A stretch of DNA of 5,397 nucleotides from Dehalococcoidia bacterium (GCA_030669525.1 DAOVDO010000078.1:1-5397), one strand, 5' to 3'; shown: positions 1-5,397, counted from the first letter of the stretch. The notes: generated by a model not told the origin, from the letters alone. Translations and numbers: made by a program.

Positions 1-782
1 GGCTTCAGAAAGAGGTTTTTGAAGACAGGATACCTGTCATAGACCATATGTGGCAGACTGAAACTTCGGGGGCAATAGTGGGGAATCCTTATGGTCTGGG
101 CATGGCTCCAATAAAACCTGGCTCTGCTGGTTTTCTGGTGCCAGGGGTAATAGTAGATGTTGTTGATGAGAAGGATGGGCACTCCGTTTCTAGTGGAGAA
201 AAAGGCGTCCTTGTAATTAAGAAACCGTTCCCTGGTTTAACTCCAACGCTTTGGGGAGATCCTGAAAGGTATAAAAATGATTACTGGGAGGTGAAACCAG
301 GCACACGAGGGGTTTATTACACTGGAGACTCTGCCTCTAAGGACGGAGATGGCTATATCTGGTTTGCAGGGAGAGCTGACGAGGTGATAAAGATCGCTGC
401 CCACAGAGTAGGAACGGTAGAGATTGAGAATGTCTTAGTTTCTCACCCAACAGTAGTTGAAGCAGGTGTATCAGGAGTTCCTGATGAACTCAGAGGTGAG
501 GTAGCAAGTGCATTTGTTGTCTTGGCAAAGGGCTACGCACCTAGCGAGGAGCTAAAGAGGGAGCTTATAGGGCATATAAGGAAAACCATGGGGCCTATAG
601 TGGTGATGAAGGATATTCAGTTCGTCAATATATTGCCTAAAACGAAGAGCGGCAAGATTATGAGAAGGGTAATGAAAGCCTTGCTGACAGGAAAAGAACT
701 CGGAGATCTATCTACAGTAGAGGAAGAGGCTTCCGTAGGTGAGATAAGGGAAGCAGTGCAAAAAGTAAAGGGTGACAAGTGA
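1..782 (+). CDS. AMP-forming acetyl/acyl-CoA synthetase, C-terminal part (5' end outside window)
   Basis: The protein activates a short carboxylic acid with ATP to an acyl-adenylate and transfers the acyl group to CoA, in the cytoplasm (ANL superfamily). The frame is open from base 3, so the ATG at base 48 is internal and 259 codons of the C-terminal part are visible. Seen in order: WQTET near visible residue 17, TGD at 107-109, the hinge region GRADEVI with Asp near 126, HRVGTVEIE after it, and the C-terminal PKTKSGKIMRR with the catalytic Lys near 218. The Trp before QTE corresponds to the residue that keeps the acyl pocket small in acetyl-CoA synthetases, so acetate or propionate is the likely substrate class. 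The loop usually written VSGHR reads IAAHR here, with Ala in place of the Gly. The C-terminus looks complete. No partner gene follows; the next item downstream is a transposase relic. The family call is very secure, the exact substrate is not. Confidence 0.93.
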   Translation, partial: LQKEVFEDRIPVIDHMWQTETSGAIVGNPYGLGMAPIKPGSAGFLVPGVIVDVVDEKDGHSVSSGEKGVLVIKKPFPGLTPTLWGDPERYKNDYWEVKPGTRGVYYTGDSASKDGDGYIWFAGRADEVIKIAAHRVGTVEIENVLVSHPTVVEAGVSGVPDELRGEVASAFVVLAKGYAPSEELKRELIGHIRKTMGPIVVMKDIQFVNILPKTKSGKIMRRVMKALLTGKELGDLSTVEEEASVGEIREAVQKVKGDK

Positions 783-815
783 GATTACCCTTTGATTTGC
801 CTCACACTTGTTACC
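771..815 (+). terminator. Imperfect hairpin over the stop codon of the acyl-CoA synthetase gene
   Basis: The arm at 771-783 (GGTGACAAGTGAG) can pair with 801-815 (CTCACACTTGTTACC) with a two-base bulge and one G-T pair, around a 17-base loop. It covers the TGA stop. There is no clear run of T after it, so it is at best a weak or factor-dependent transcription end. The pairing is seen in the sequence; the role is a guess. Confidence 0.25.
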
Positions 816-1015
816 TGTCTGGGAGATTGTTGTCCTTTGTATCTCTCTGATACCCCTTATGGATGTTAGTTATTATCTGAGGATGTTAGAAGTGTTCTAT
901 GGCAAAGTTTTTAGCGTAGCCATAGCCACCAGGAATCTGAATGGCCTTGTGCTAAACTCTATGGGCTGCTTCGCTAGCAGGAAGTTTTTCCATTGACAGG
1001 TCATCGAAGCGGAGT
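783..1015. other. Intergenic stretch with a possible membrane-protein scrap
   Basis: No convincing gene was found. The only extended frame runs from a TTG at 808 to 996 on the + strand. It has no ribosome binding site and would give 62 residues. Its first half is hydrophobic and ends in YYLRMLEVFYGK, which recalls the last conserved helix of complex I NuoN/Mrp-type antiporter subunits (a helix followed by YYLR and an aromatic-Gly segment). The rest resembles nothing I know. It may be a leftover of a deleted gene brought or cut by the neighbouring transposon, or chance. Confidence 0.25.
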
Positions 1016-1659
1016 GTGCCTTTCTTTTATCTGTCAGTCAAGCAGCCCTACAGGTCGATAGATGAGCGGCATCTATATGAGCGAGATCAGTTTGATTACT
1101 ATAGTACCTATAATCAAGATGCCAGGCTCACCCGCTGCTACTTCTGCATCTCTCCCCAAACTTTCTACCGCTGGAAAATGCGCTATAACCCCAGGCATAT
1201 AGAGAGTCTGGAGGATTGTTCCTATCGGCCTAAGCATTTAAGGCCGCCTGCTTATTCAGTGGAACTGGTTGAGGCTGTGCTTAGATTAAGAGAAGTATGT
1301 CCCAGATGGGGTAAGGATAGCCTGGTGGTACTTCTGCATGGTGAGGAATACAATTGATCCACCTCCCCAGTGGGCTGGATTCTCCATAAGCTAGAGGAGC
1401 GTGGTGTATTAAAAGAGCCGGTGGATACAGTAGAGATAGATGCTCTTTGTGGAGAGAGCACAAAGGACACACCGAGGAATTTTATGAAGTAACGGATACC
1501 AACTTTGAGATACCAGAACTGAATCAGGTTCTACTGAGATGGGAGAAAGTGTATAATAGCATCCGCCCTCACCAAGCATTGGGATATCTCACCCCACAGC
1601 AGTTTCTTGAACAATATCAGCAAAATCAAACCATTTGGCTTTGTCTCTCGTTAAGGTAG
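1016..1659 (+). pseudogene. Decayed IS481-like transposase (HTH plus integrase core), internally deleted
   Basis: This is a relic of a DDE transposase with an N-terminal helix-turn-helix and a C-terminal integrase core. The first piece, from a GTG at 1016 with homology clear from about 1075, contains FDYY, ARLTRCYF, ISPQTFYRW and PRWGKDSLVVLL, typical of the HTH part. It hits a TGA at 1355-1357; reading through, the same frame continues with SPVGWILHKLEERGVLKEP and then DTVEIDAL, which looks like the segment around the first catalytic Asp (codon 1439-1441). The frame then changes: from about 1447 another frame gives REHKGHTEEFYEVTD and YNSIRPHQALGYLTPQQFLE, the classic C-terminal end. An intact relative has well over 100 further residues between these parts, including the second Asp and the Glu, so the protein cannot be active. 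The last 45 bases or so run beyond the homology and overlap the 3' end of ridA. No terminal inverted repeats could be assigned. The start is uncertain. Confidence 0.88.
1627..1643 (-). terminator. Weak hairpin downstream of ridA
   Basis: On the minus strand the bases after the ridA stop can form CAAA-CC paired with GG-TTTG with one bulged G and a four-base loop, followed by ATTTTG. It sits where a terminator for the PLP enzyme-ridA unit would be expected, between it and the convergent transposase relic. The stem is short and the T run is poor, so the function is doubtful. Confidence 0.2.
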
Positions 1660-2043
1660 AATGGCAATAGCTTCCATCTCTATGTCAGCATTTTTGGGGA
1701 GAGCATCAACCTGTACGGCAGACCTAGCTGGCAAGGAGGCATTGAAATACTGAGCATAGATATTGTTTACCGCGGCAAAATCTCCCATATTAATCAAGAA
1801 TACCGTTGTTTTTACCACATGGGCGAGGTCGGTTCCCGCCGCCTCCAATACCGCCTTAACATTTTTCATAACCCGGTGAGTTTTTCCCTCAATGCTACCT
1901 TTTACGAAATCTCCCGTTTCCGGATCCAATGGCAACTGACCTGAGATAAAAACAAAATCTCCAGCAATTATACCCTGGGAGTATGGACCTACAGCTGCCG
2001 GTGCTCCAAGTGTTGAAACTGACTGAGGTGTAGTCTCTTTCAT
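1651..2043 (-). CDS. ridA: RidA family enamine/imine deaminase (YjgF/YER057c/UK114)
   Basis: The protein hydrolyses reactive enamine/imine intermediates such as 2-aminoacrylate and 2-aminocrotonate to their keto acids, protecting PLP enzymes; the family works as a cytoplasmic trimer. The 130-residue length is standard. Visible family marks are GPYSQG (residues 19-24, with Tyr21), SGQLP near 34-38, and the C-terminal signature PARSAVQV with Arg107 followed by Glu122 in IEMEAIA. Arg107 and Glu122 match the substrate-binding Arg and the acidic residue of deaminase-active RidA proteins in spacing. The ATG at 2043 is chosen because AAAAGGAGG (2051-2059) lies 7 bases before it; a GTG 39 bases further upstream would place this ribosome binding site inside the gene. 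It lies 77 bases after the threonine synthase-like gene on the same strand with no terminator seen between, so co-transcription is likely. The 3' end overlaps the transposase relic frame by 9 bases. Confidence 0.95.
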   Translation of the reverse strand: MKETTPQSVSTLGAPAAVGPYSQGIIAGDFVFISGQLPLDPETGDFVKGSIEGKTHRVMKNVKAVLEAAGTDLAHVVKTTVFLINMGDFAAVNNIYAQYFNASLPARSAVQVDALPKNADIEMEAIAILP

Positions 2044-2050
2044 AATTTGT

Positions 2051-2059
2051 CCTCCTTTT
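2051..2059 (-). promoter_or_regulatory. Ribosome binding site that decides the ridA start
   Basis: AAAAGGAGG on the minus strand, 7 bases before the ATG at 2043. It is a near-perfect Shine-Dalgarno match and rules against the longer GTG start at 2082. Confidence 0.8.
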
Positions 2060-2120
2060 AATTTGTCATATGCCGAAGCCACCGTTAAGAAACTAAATCT
2101 GCTAGCGAAATAAATTTGCT

Positions 2121-3329
2121 TTACACTGGCAAATCCTCGTTGGGATCAAGAGAAGGCGCCTCCACCTGCACAGTTTCAGGATATTTCAATCCGGTACCCG
2201 TATTTAGCAATACTACTTTTTCATCAGGCTTGATCCACCCTTGTTTAAACAAGCGAATGGCCGCGGCCAAAGTGGATGCACCTTCAGGGCAGGCAAAGAC
2301 TCCCTCCTCTGCCGCCAAGTTGGCTTGAGTCCGTAAAATTTCCTCATCCTCAATAGCCACTGCACATCCATTGGTTTTATAAATAGCATCCAGTATCAGA
2401 AAGTCGCCCAAAGGTTTGGGAACCTTGAGACCTGAGGCCACCGTGACGGGGTTCTTCCAACATTCCGATTCGGTCTTTCCCTCCTCCCACGCCTTGATAA
2501 TTGGAGCACAACCAGCAGCCTGCACCGAAACCAGGCGCGGCATTTTTCTCTCAATCCAGCCAATCTCTTGCAACTCACACAGGCATTTATAAATACCAAT
2601 AATCCCGACTCCACCACCAGTTGGGTAAACTATAACGTCGGGTATTTTCCAGTTAAACTGCTCGGCAATTTCCAGAGCCATTGTTTTCTTGCCTTCAATG
2701 CGGTAGGGCTCTTTAAGAGTTGAGGCATCAAACCAGCCATACTTTTCCACAGCCCGAACCACAATTTTAGTGGCATCGCTGATAATACCTCGAACAAAAT
2801 AGAGCGCTGCACCGGAAACGGCACATTCATTTCGGGTAATAGGAGGAGCATCCTCAGGCATAACGATGTATGCTTTCATTCCCGCGCGGGCAGAATACAT
2901 GGCCCAAGCAGCCCCGGCGTTACCGGCAGTGGGCATTACTAAAGTTTTGATGCCTAATTCCTTGGCTCTAGAAACTCCAACTGCAGCACCCCGACACTTG
3001 AAAGTCCCGGTGGGTATAATACCCTCATCCTTCATATACAGGTTCCTCATACCCAAACGGGTACCAATCTTTTCCAGTGGAATAATAGGTGTCATGCCTT
3101 CTCCCAATGTAACAATACTTTCATCTTTTTTAACAGGCAGGAATTCCTTGTAACGCCACAGAGAAGGAGGACGATTAAACAAAATATCCTTCTTTACAGC
3201 TGCTAACCTCTTTGTATCATATTTAACCAGCAGTGGAGCACCACACGAACACAATTGATTTACCTGATCAGGATCATACGTCTTGCCACATTTGGAACAT
3301 TCCAGGTGGCTCATACAAGAGCCTGTCAT
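2121..3329 (-). CDS. Threonine synthase-like PLP-dependent enzyme with N-terminal zinc ribbon
   Basis: This is a fold-type II PLP enzyme of the threonine synthase/threonine dehydratase group. Classical threonine synthase converts O-phospho-L-homoserine to threonine and phosphate. The 402 residues show an N-terminal zinc-ribbon pattern (Cys11, Cys14, Cys27, Cys29), GEGMTP near 76-81, the PLP lysine Lys111 in PTGTFKCRG, the cofactor-ring loop TAGNAGAA at 134-141, the phosphate-binding glycine loop PTGGGVG at 236-242, and NTGTGLKYPE near the C-terminus. Canonical threonine synthases carry SFKDRG at the lysine and ST-GNTSA in the loop; FKCRG and TAGNAGA differ and mark a paralogous branch often labelled threonine synthase. 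The start at 3329 is preferred to the ATG at 3347, because GGGAGGT (3336-3342) lies inside that extension and 6 bases before the ATG at 3329. It is followed by ridA, which suggests that the reaction passes through or leaks an enamine. No homoserine kinase or homoserine dehydrogenase gene is in view. The family call is secure; the reaction is less so. Confidence 0.88.
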   Translation of the reverse strand: MTGSCMSHLECSKCGKTYDPDQVNQLCSCGAPLLVKYDTKRLAAVKKDILFNRPPSLWRYKEFLPVKKDESIVTLGEGMTPIIPLEKIGTRLGMRNLYMKDEGIIPTGTFKCRGAAVGVSRAKELGIKTLVMPTAGNAGAAWAMYSARAGMKAYIVMPEDAPPITRNECAVSGAALYFVRGIISDATKIVVRAVEKYGWFDASTLKEPYRIEGKKTMALEIAEQFNWKIPDVIVYPTGGGVGIIGIYKCLCELQEIGWIERKMPRLVSVQAAGCAPIIKAWEEGKTESECWKNPVTVASGLKVPKPLGDFLILDAIYKTNGCAVAIEDEEILRTQANLAAEEGVFACPEGASTLAAAIRLFKQGWIKPDEKVVLLNTGTGLKYPETVQVEAPSLDPNEDLPV

Positions 3330-3335
3330 GTTAAT

Positions 3336-3342
3336 ACCTCCC
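3336..3342 (-). promoter_or_regulatory. Ribosome binding site that decides the threonine synthase-like start
   Basis: GGGAGGT on the minus strand, 6 bases before the ATG at 3329. The longer ATG at 3347 would encode this site as its second to fourth codons and has no comparable site of its own. Confidence 0.75.
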
Positions 3343-3354
3343 TTCATCTATTTT

Positions 3355-3383
3355 ACCATATGAACGAGTACAAAGTCTCGCAA
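3355..3383 (-). promoter_or_regulatory. Candidate sigma-70-type promoter for the PLP enzyme-ridA unit
   Basis: On the minus strand TTGCGA (3378-3383) and TATGGT (3355-3360) are separated by 17 bases, each matching four of six consensus positions. Transcription would begin about 7 bases further on and leave a short leader before the ribosome binding site at 3336-3342. The spacing is ideal but the box matches are moderate. Confidence 0.35.
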
Positions 3384-3435
3384 AAAGCTAATTGTTAGTG
3401 TAGAATGACAAGGTGTGCTTTCTGGTAGATTGGAA

Positions 3436-3486
3436 TAGGAGCCTTGACCCCAAGAAATATTGAAAAAGGGAGAGGATATGCTCCTA
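3436..3486 (+). repeat. Inverted repeat in the divergent intergenic region
   Basis: TAGGAGC (3436-3442) and GCTCCTA (3480-3486) are perfect 7-base complements 37 bases apart. A small CTTG/CAAG hairpin and a CCC/GGG pairing can form between them. It could be a leader RNA structure, an operator, or the remains of a mobile element. No cobalamin riboswitch consensus was recognised here. Confidence 0.3.
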
Positions 3487-3533
3487 CAGCACCTGAAGCA
3501 GTAGAATTATGCCCTAGTGCCATGCCCTCCAAG

Positions 3534-3539
3534 TATAAT
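3534..3539 (+). promoter_or_regulatory. Candidate -10 box for the corrinoid protein operon
   Basis: A perfect TATAAT lies 39 bases before the start codon of the corrinoid protein gene. No good -35 box is found 16-18 bases upstream (GCCCTA or similar), so it would need an activator or may be chance in AT-rich DNA. Confidence 0.3.
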
Positions 3540-3572
3540 AATCAAATAAAGTATTAGCGGAGGTATTGTTAG

Positions 3573-4220
3573 ATGCTTGACTATTCTTTTCTATCTCAAG
3601 CAGTTATAGAGGGCGACTGGAATAAAGCTAGTCAATTGACTGCTGCGGCCCTTGATTCAGGCGCAAGCCCCCAGCACATCATTACTCACGGACTTCAAAC
3701 TGCAATGAGTGTAGTTGGCGAGAAATACTCAAGCGGAGAGTACTTCTTGCCAGATATGCTTATGGCAGCGCGGGCAGTGGATAATGCCATTAAAGTGCTT
3801 GAACCTTTACTTTCCGATACGGGTATGCCAACTCTTGGTAAGGTCGTTCTTGGCACGGTCAAGGGAGACATACACGATATCGGAAAGAACATAGTGGCTA
3901 TGTTTCTAAAGGGTGTCGGTTTCGAGGTTTTTGACCTCGGAGTGGATGTATCCGATGAAAAATTCGTTGCGGCAGTGCGGAAAACAAAGCCAGATATTCT
4001 AGGACTCTCTGCCTTACTTACCACAACTATGCCATCTATTGGCAGTGTTATAACAGCACTGGAAGCAACCGGCTTACGTTCTGATGTCAAGGTAATAGTC
4101 GGAGGAGCACCGGTAACACAGAGTTACGCTAATCTTATTGGGGCTGATGCCTATGCACATGATGGGGGTGAAGCTGCCCGAGTATGTAAAGAACTTATAA
4201 GAAATAAGGGGGTAATATAA
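3573..4220 (+). CDS. Corrinoid (cobalamin-binding) methyltransferase protein, MtaC/MtbC/MtvC-like
   Basis: The protein carries a methyl group on cobalamin between a substrate-specific methyltransferase and a second methyltransferase, in the cytoplasm. The 215 residues match the usual length of such proteins. Residues 1-85 form the helical cap domain (B12-binding type 2), including MSVVGEKYSSGEYFLPDMLMAARA. The Rossmann-like B12 domain follows from about residue 88, with the diagnostic GDIHDIGKN (Asp99, His101, Gly104), where His101 is the expected lower axial cobalt ligand, then the LSALLTTTM segment at 145-153 and GGAP at 177-180. The ATG at 3573 has GGAGGT (3559-3564) 8 bases before it. The next gene begins 5 bases after the stop, so the two are surely co-transcribed. 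No MttB-type, MtaB-type or corrinoid-activating (RamA-like) gene is in the window, so the methyl donor cannot be named. The protein looks complete and functional. Confidence 0.95.
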   Translation: MLDYSFLSQAVIEGDWNKASQLTAAALDSGASPQHIITHGLQTAMSVVGEKYSSGEYFLPDMLMAARAVDNAIKVLEPLLSDTGMPTLGKVVLGTVKGDIHDIGKNIVAMFLKGVGFEVFDLGVDVSDEKFVAAVRKTKPDILGLSALLTTTMPSIGSVITALEATGLRSDVKVIVGGAPVTQSYANLIGADAYAHDGGEAARVCKELIRNKGVI

Positions 4221-4229
4221 ATGGCATGA
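4206..4229 (+). promoter_or_regulatory. Translation start region with a two-codon reading frame before the URO-D gene
   Basis: AAGGGGGT (4206-4213) is a ribosome binding site. Seven bases after it an ATG at 4221 begins ATG-GCA-TGA, a two-codon frame whose stop overlaps the real start at 4226 as ATGA. The real ATG lies 12 bases from the site, which is longer than ideal. Reinitiation after the tiny frame, or direct use of the second ATG, are both possible. Confidence 0.5.
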
Positions 4230-5332
4230 CTCATAAGCAAAAGATCTTGGCTGCAGCCAGAGGAGAACGCTTAGACAAGCTCCCCTTTGGAGCACGTATA
4301 GACCTGTGGTATAACTATAACTCAGCCCATGATACCCTCCCCAGAAAGTACAAAGGCTGGAACCAGGTGGATATCCTACGTGATCTGGGTGCTGGGGTTC
4401 AGTACCGCCACCTTCCTGTGGTTAAGGAAGAGTACCAAGATATGGAGGTGATCGAGAAGAGCGATCCACCGTATGTAACAACAGAGTTTAGAACCCCCTT
4501 GGGCTTAGTTTATAAGAAGACGCTGTTTAACCCCTATGAGGGCCCTTGGCAAGGCTATGACGTAGAGAAGCTTTTCAAAAGCGAGAAGGATTACCCAATA
4601 ATTAAGTACGTGCTGGAACATACCATTCCGGTCAGCGACTTTGAAGAATATCGTAAGGTAAGCAACCAAGTTGGGGAAGATGGTATAGTGAGGACCGGAG
4701 GTGCGTCTCCAGCGCAATACATCATGCGAGATATCATGGGCTATGAACTCTTCTTCTACGAGCTTATGGACCACCCCACAAAGGTGGAAGAATTATTGGA
4801 ACTCGTGAAGGACCTGGAGAGAAAAAAATACGAGATAGCAGTAAAGCTGGACTTGGAAATTATCCAAGTATGCGAAAACTGGAGCGATGATATTCACACG
4901 CCGGTATTTAAGAAATATTTCACTCCTTGGTTTCAGGAAATAACCGCTCTCCTTCATGCTCACGGAAAGTTGGCCATAGCCCACCTCGATGGAGAAAATA
5001 AAAGGCTAATCCCATTGTTTCTAGATACCCACATCGATGTTGCGGAGGCTTGGACTCCAGCTCCCATGACCCTGGTTACTACTGCGGAGTTGAGAAAGGC
5101 TTGGGGTGATAGAGTTACCATCTGGGGTGGAGTGCCGGCAACACTATTTGAGCCCACGTGCAGTGATGAGGAATTTGATGACTACGTCATTAACCTATTT
5201 AAGGAAATAGCACCTGGCTATAACTTCATCGTGGGGCTGGGTGATAACCTGCCTTTCGACGGCAAGATAGAGCGTGTACGCAGAATAGTCGAGCTTATAG
5301 ATAAATATGGCTCCCTTCCCATTAATATTTAA
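4226..5332 (+). CDS. Uroporphyrinogen decarboxylase superfamily methyltransferase (MtaA/CmuA-related)
   Basis: The 368-residue protein has the URO-D TIM-barrel layout used by corrinoid-dependent methyltransferases. It opens with MTHKQKILAAARGE and DKLPF, a typical start of this superfamily, which supports the ATG at 4226. Further marks are PLGLVYKKT near 91-99, the region HAHGKLAIAHLDG ending at 256, EAWTPAPM at 274-281 and the IWGGVPATLF strand near 299-308. The substrate-binding Arg motif of the heme-pathway decarboxylase near the N-terminus is not seen, so a haem role is unlikely. MtaA-type enzymes bind zinc through His-x-Cys and a later Cys; here the first motif is His253-Leu-Asp255-Gly, and the only cysteines are 216 and 312. 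A related branch with HMDG is familiar to me from memory. With the corrinoid protein 5 bases upstream, it probably moves a methyl group to or from that partner; donor and acceptor are unknown. Its start overlaps a two-codon frame. Confidence 0.9.
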   Translation: MTHKQKILAAARGERLDKLPFGARIDLWYNYNSAHDTLPRKYKGWNQVDILRDLGAGVQYRHLPVVKEEYQDMEVIEKSDPPYVTTEFRTPLGLVYKKTLFNPYEGPWQGYDVEKLFKSEKDYPIIKYVLEHTIPVSDFEEYRKVSNQVGEDGIVRTGGASPAQYIMRDIMGYELFFYELMDHPTKVEELLELVKDLERKKYEIAVKLDLEIIQVCENWSDDIHTPVFKKYFTPWFQEITALLHAHGKLAIAHLDGENKRLIPLFLDTHIDVAEAWTPAPMTLVTTAELRKAWGDRVTIWGGVPATLFEPTCSDEEFDDYVINLFKEIAPGYNFIVGLGDNLPFDGKIERVRRIVELIDKYGSLPINI

Positions 5333-5334
5333 TT

Positions 5335-5351
5335 CCACACCTTCGATGTGG
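5335..5351 (+). terminator. Weak hairpin after the URO-D gene
   Basis: CCACA (5335-5339) pairs with TGTGG (5347-5351) around a seven-base loop, just after the TAA stop, followed by only TTT before GG. It may be a weak terminator. The remaining 46 bases to the window end show no gene start that can be supported. Confidence 0.3.
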
Positions 5352-5397
5352 TTTGGAGGCAAAGCTAGGGTACATATATTTCTACCAAATGAATGGG

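Noticed and set aside
994..1036. TGACAG (994-999) and CTGTCA (1031-1036) as a terminal inverted repeat of the insertion element
   Set aside because: The arms are only six bases, both lie on the same side of the transposase relic, and no matching copy was found at its 3' side.
1355..1357. TGA as a recoded selenocysteine codon in the transposase
   Set aside because: The frame is broken again about 90 bases later and the catalytic core is missing, so ordinary decay explains the stop.
1252..1472. Two minus-strand frames opposite the transposase relic
   Set aside because: Both are complements of clear transposase sequence and show no motifs of their own.
2116..2328. Plus-strand open frame opposite the threonine synthase-like gene
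   Set aside because: It lies wholly opposite a well-supported gene, shows no family motif and has no convincing ribosome binding site. The same holds for the frames at 2396-2617, 2630-2851 and 2866-3153.
3478..3504. Short frame from the ATG at 3478 after GGGAGAGG
   Set aside because: It encodes only eight residues and no function can be read from it; it may be a leader peptide but nothing else supports this.
3695..4090. 131-codon minus-strand frame opposite the corrinoid protein gene
   Set aside because: It is an antisense frame within a gene carrying full B12-binding motifs, with low-complexity Ser/Thr/Pro content and no recognisable domain.
5355..5397. Start of another gene at the window end (GGAGG at 5355-5359, ATG at 5389)
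   Set aside because: The distance between the two is about 29 bases, far too long, and the visible coding part is only a few codons.

Overview
The window comes from a bacterium, most likely a strict anaerobe. The evidence is a corrinoid protein paired with a methyltransferase of the uroporphyrinogen decarboxylase (URO-D) superfamily, an arrangement typical of one-carbon (methyl-transfer) metabolism in acetogenic or related Clostridia, Peptococcia and some Chloroflexota. Strong GGAGG-type ribosome binding sites and a moderate GC content fit a Firmicutes-like host. This assignment is an inference; no rRNA or other marker gene is present.

Layout. (1) Bases 1-782 (+) hold the C-terminal part of an AMP-forming acetyl/acyl-CoA synthetase whose 5' end lies outside the window. 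(2) Bases 783-1015 hold no convincing gene; a short hydrophobic reading frame there may be a scrap of a complex I/Mrp-type membrane subunit. (3) Bases 1016-1659 (+) hold a decayed transposase of the IS481-like HTH plus integrase-core type, with an internal stop, a frame change and most of the catalytic core missing. (4) Bases 1651-3329 (-) hold two genes in the same direction: a threonine synthase-like PLP enzyme with an N-terminal zinc ribbon, then a RidA enamine/imine deaminase 77 bases downstream. (5) Bases 3330-3572 are a divergent promoter region with candidate promoters and an inverted repeat. (6) Bases 3573-5332 (+) hold a corrinoid protein and, 5 bases after its stop, a URO-D-superfamily methyltransferase. 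The final 65 bases hold only a weak hairpin.

How the genes may work together. The corrinoid protein and the URO-D protein form a two-gene methyl-transfer module: one carries the methyl group on cobalamin, and the other loads it from a methylated donor or unloads it to an acceptor. The donor cannot be read from the sequence. The PLP enzyme and RidA form a second plausible module, since PLP enzymes that eliminate water from hydroxy-amino acids or their phosphates release reactive enamines, which RidA hydrolyses. The acyl-CoA synthetase belongs to a transcription unit that begins upstream and is separated from the rest by the transposase relic.

I see no strong evidence of an entirely new system. 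The points most worth checking are the atypical catalytic-site context of the threonine synthase-like enzyme beside ridA, the His-x-Asp motif where MtaA-type enzymes have His-x-Cys, and a two-codon reading frame that overlaps the start of the URO-D gene.
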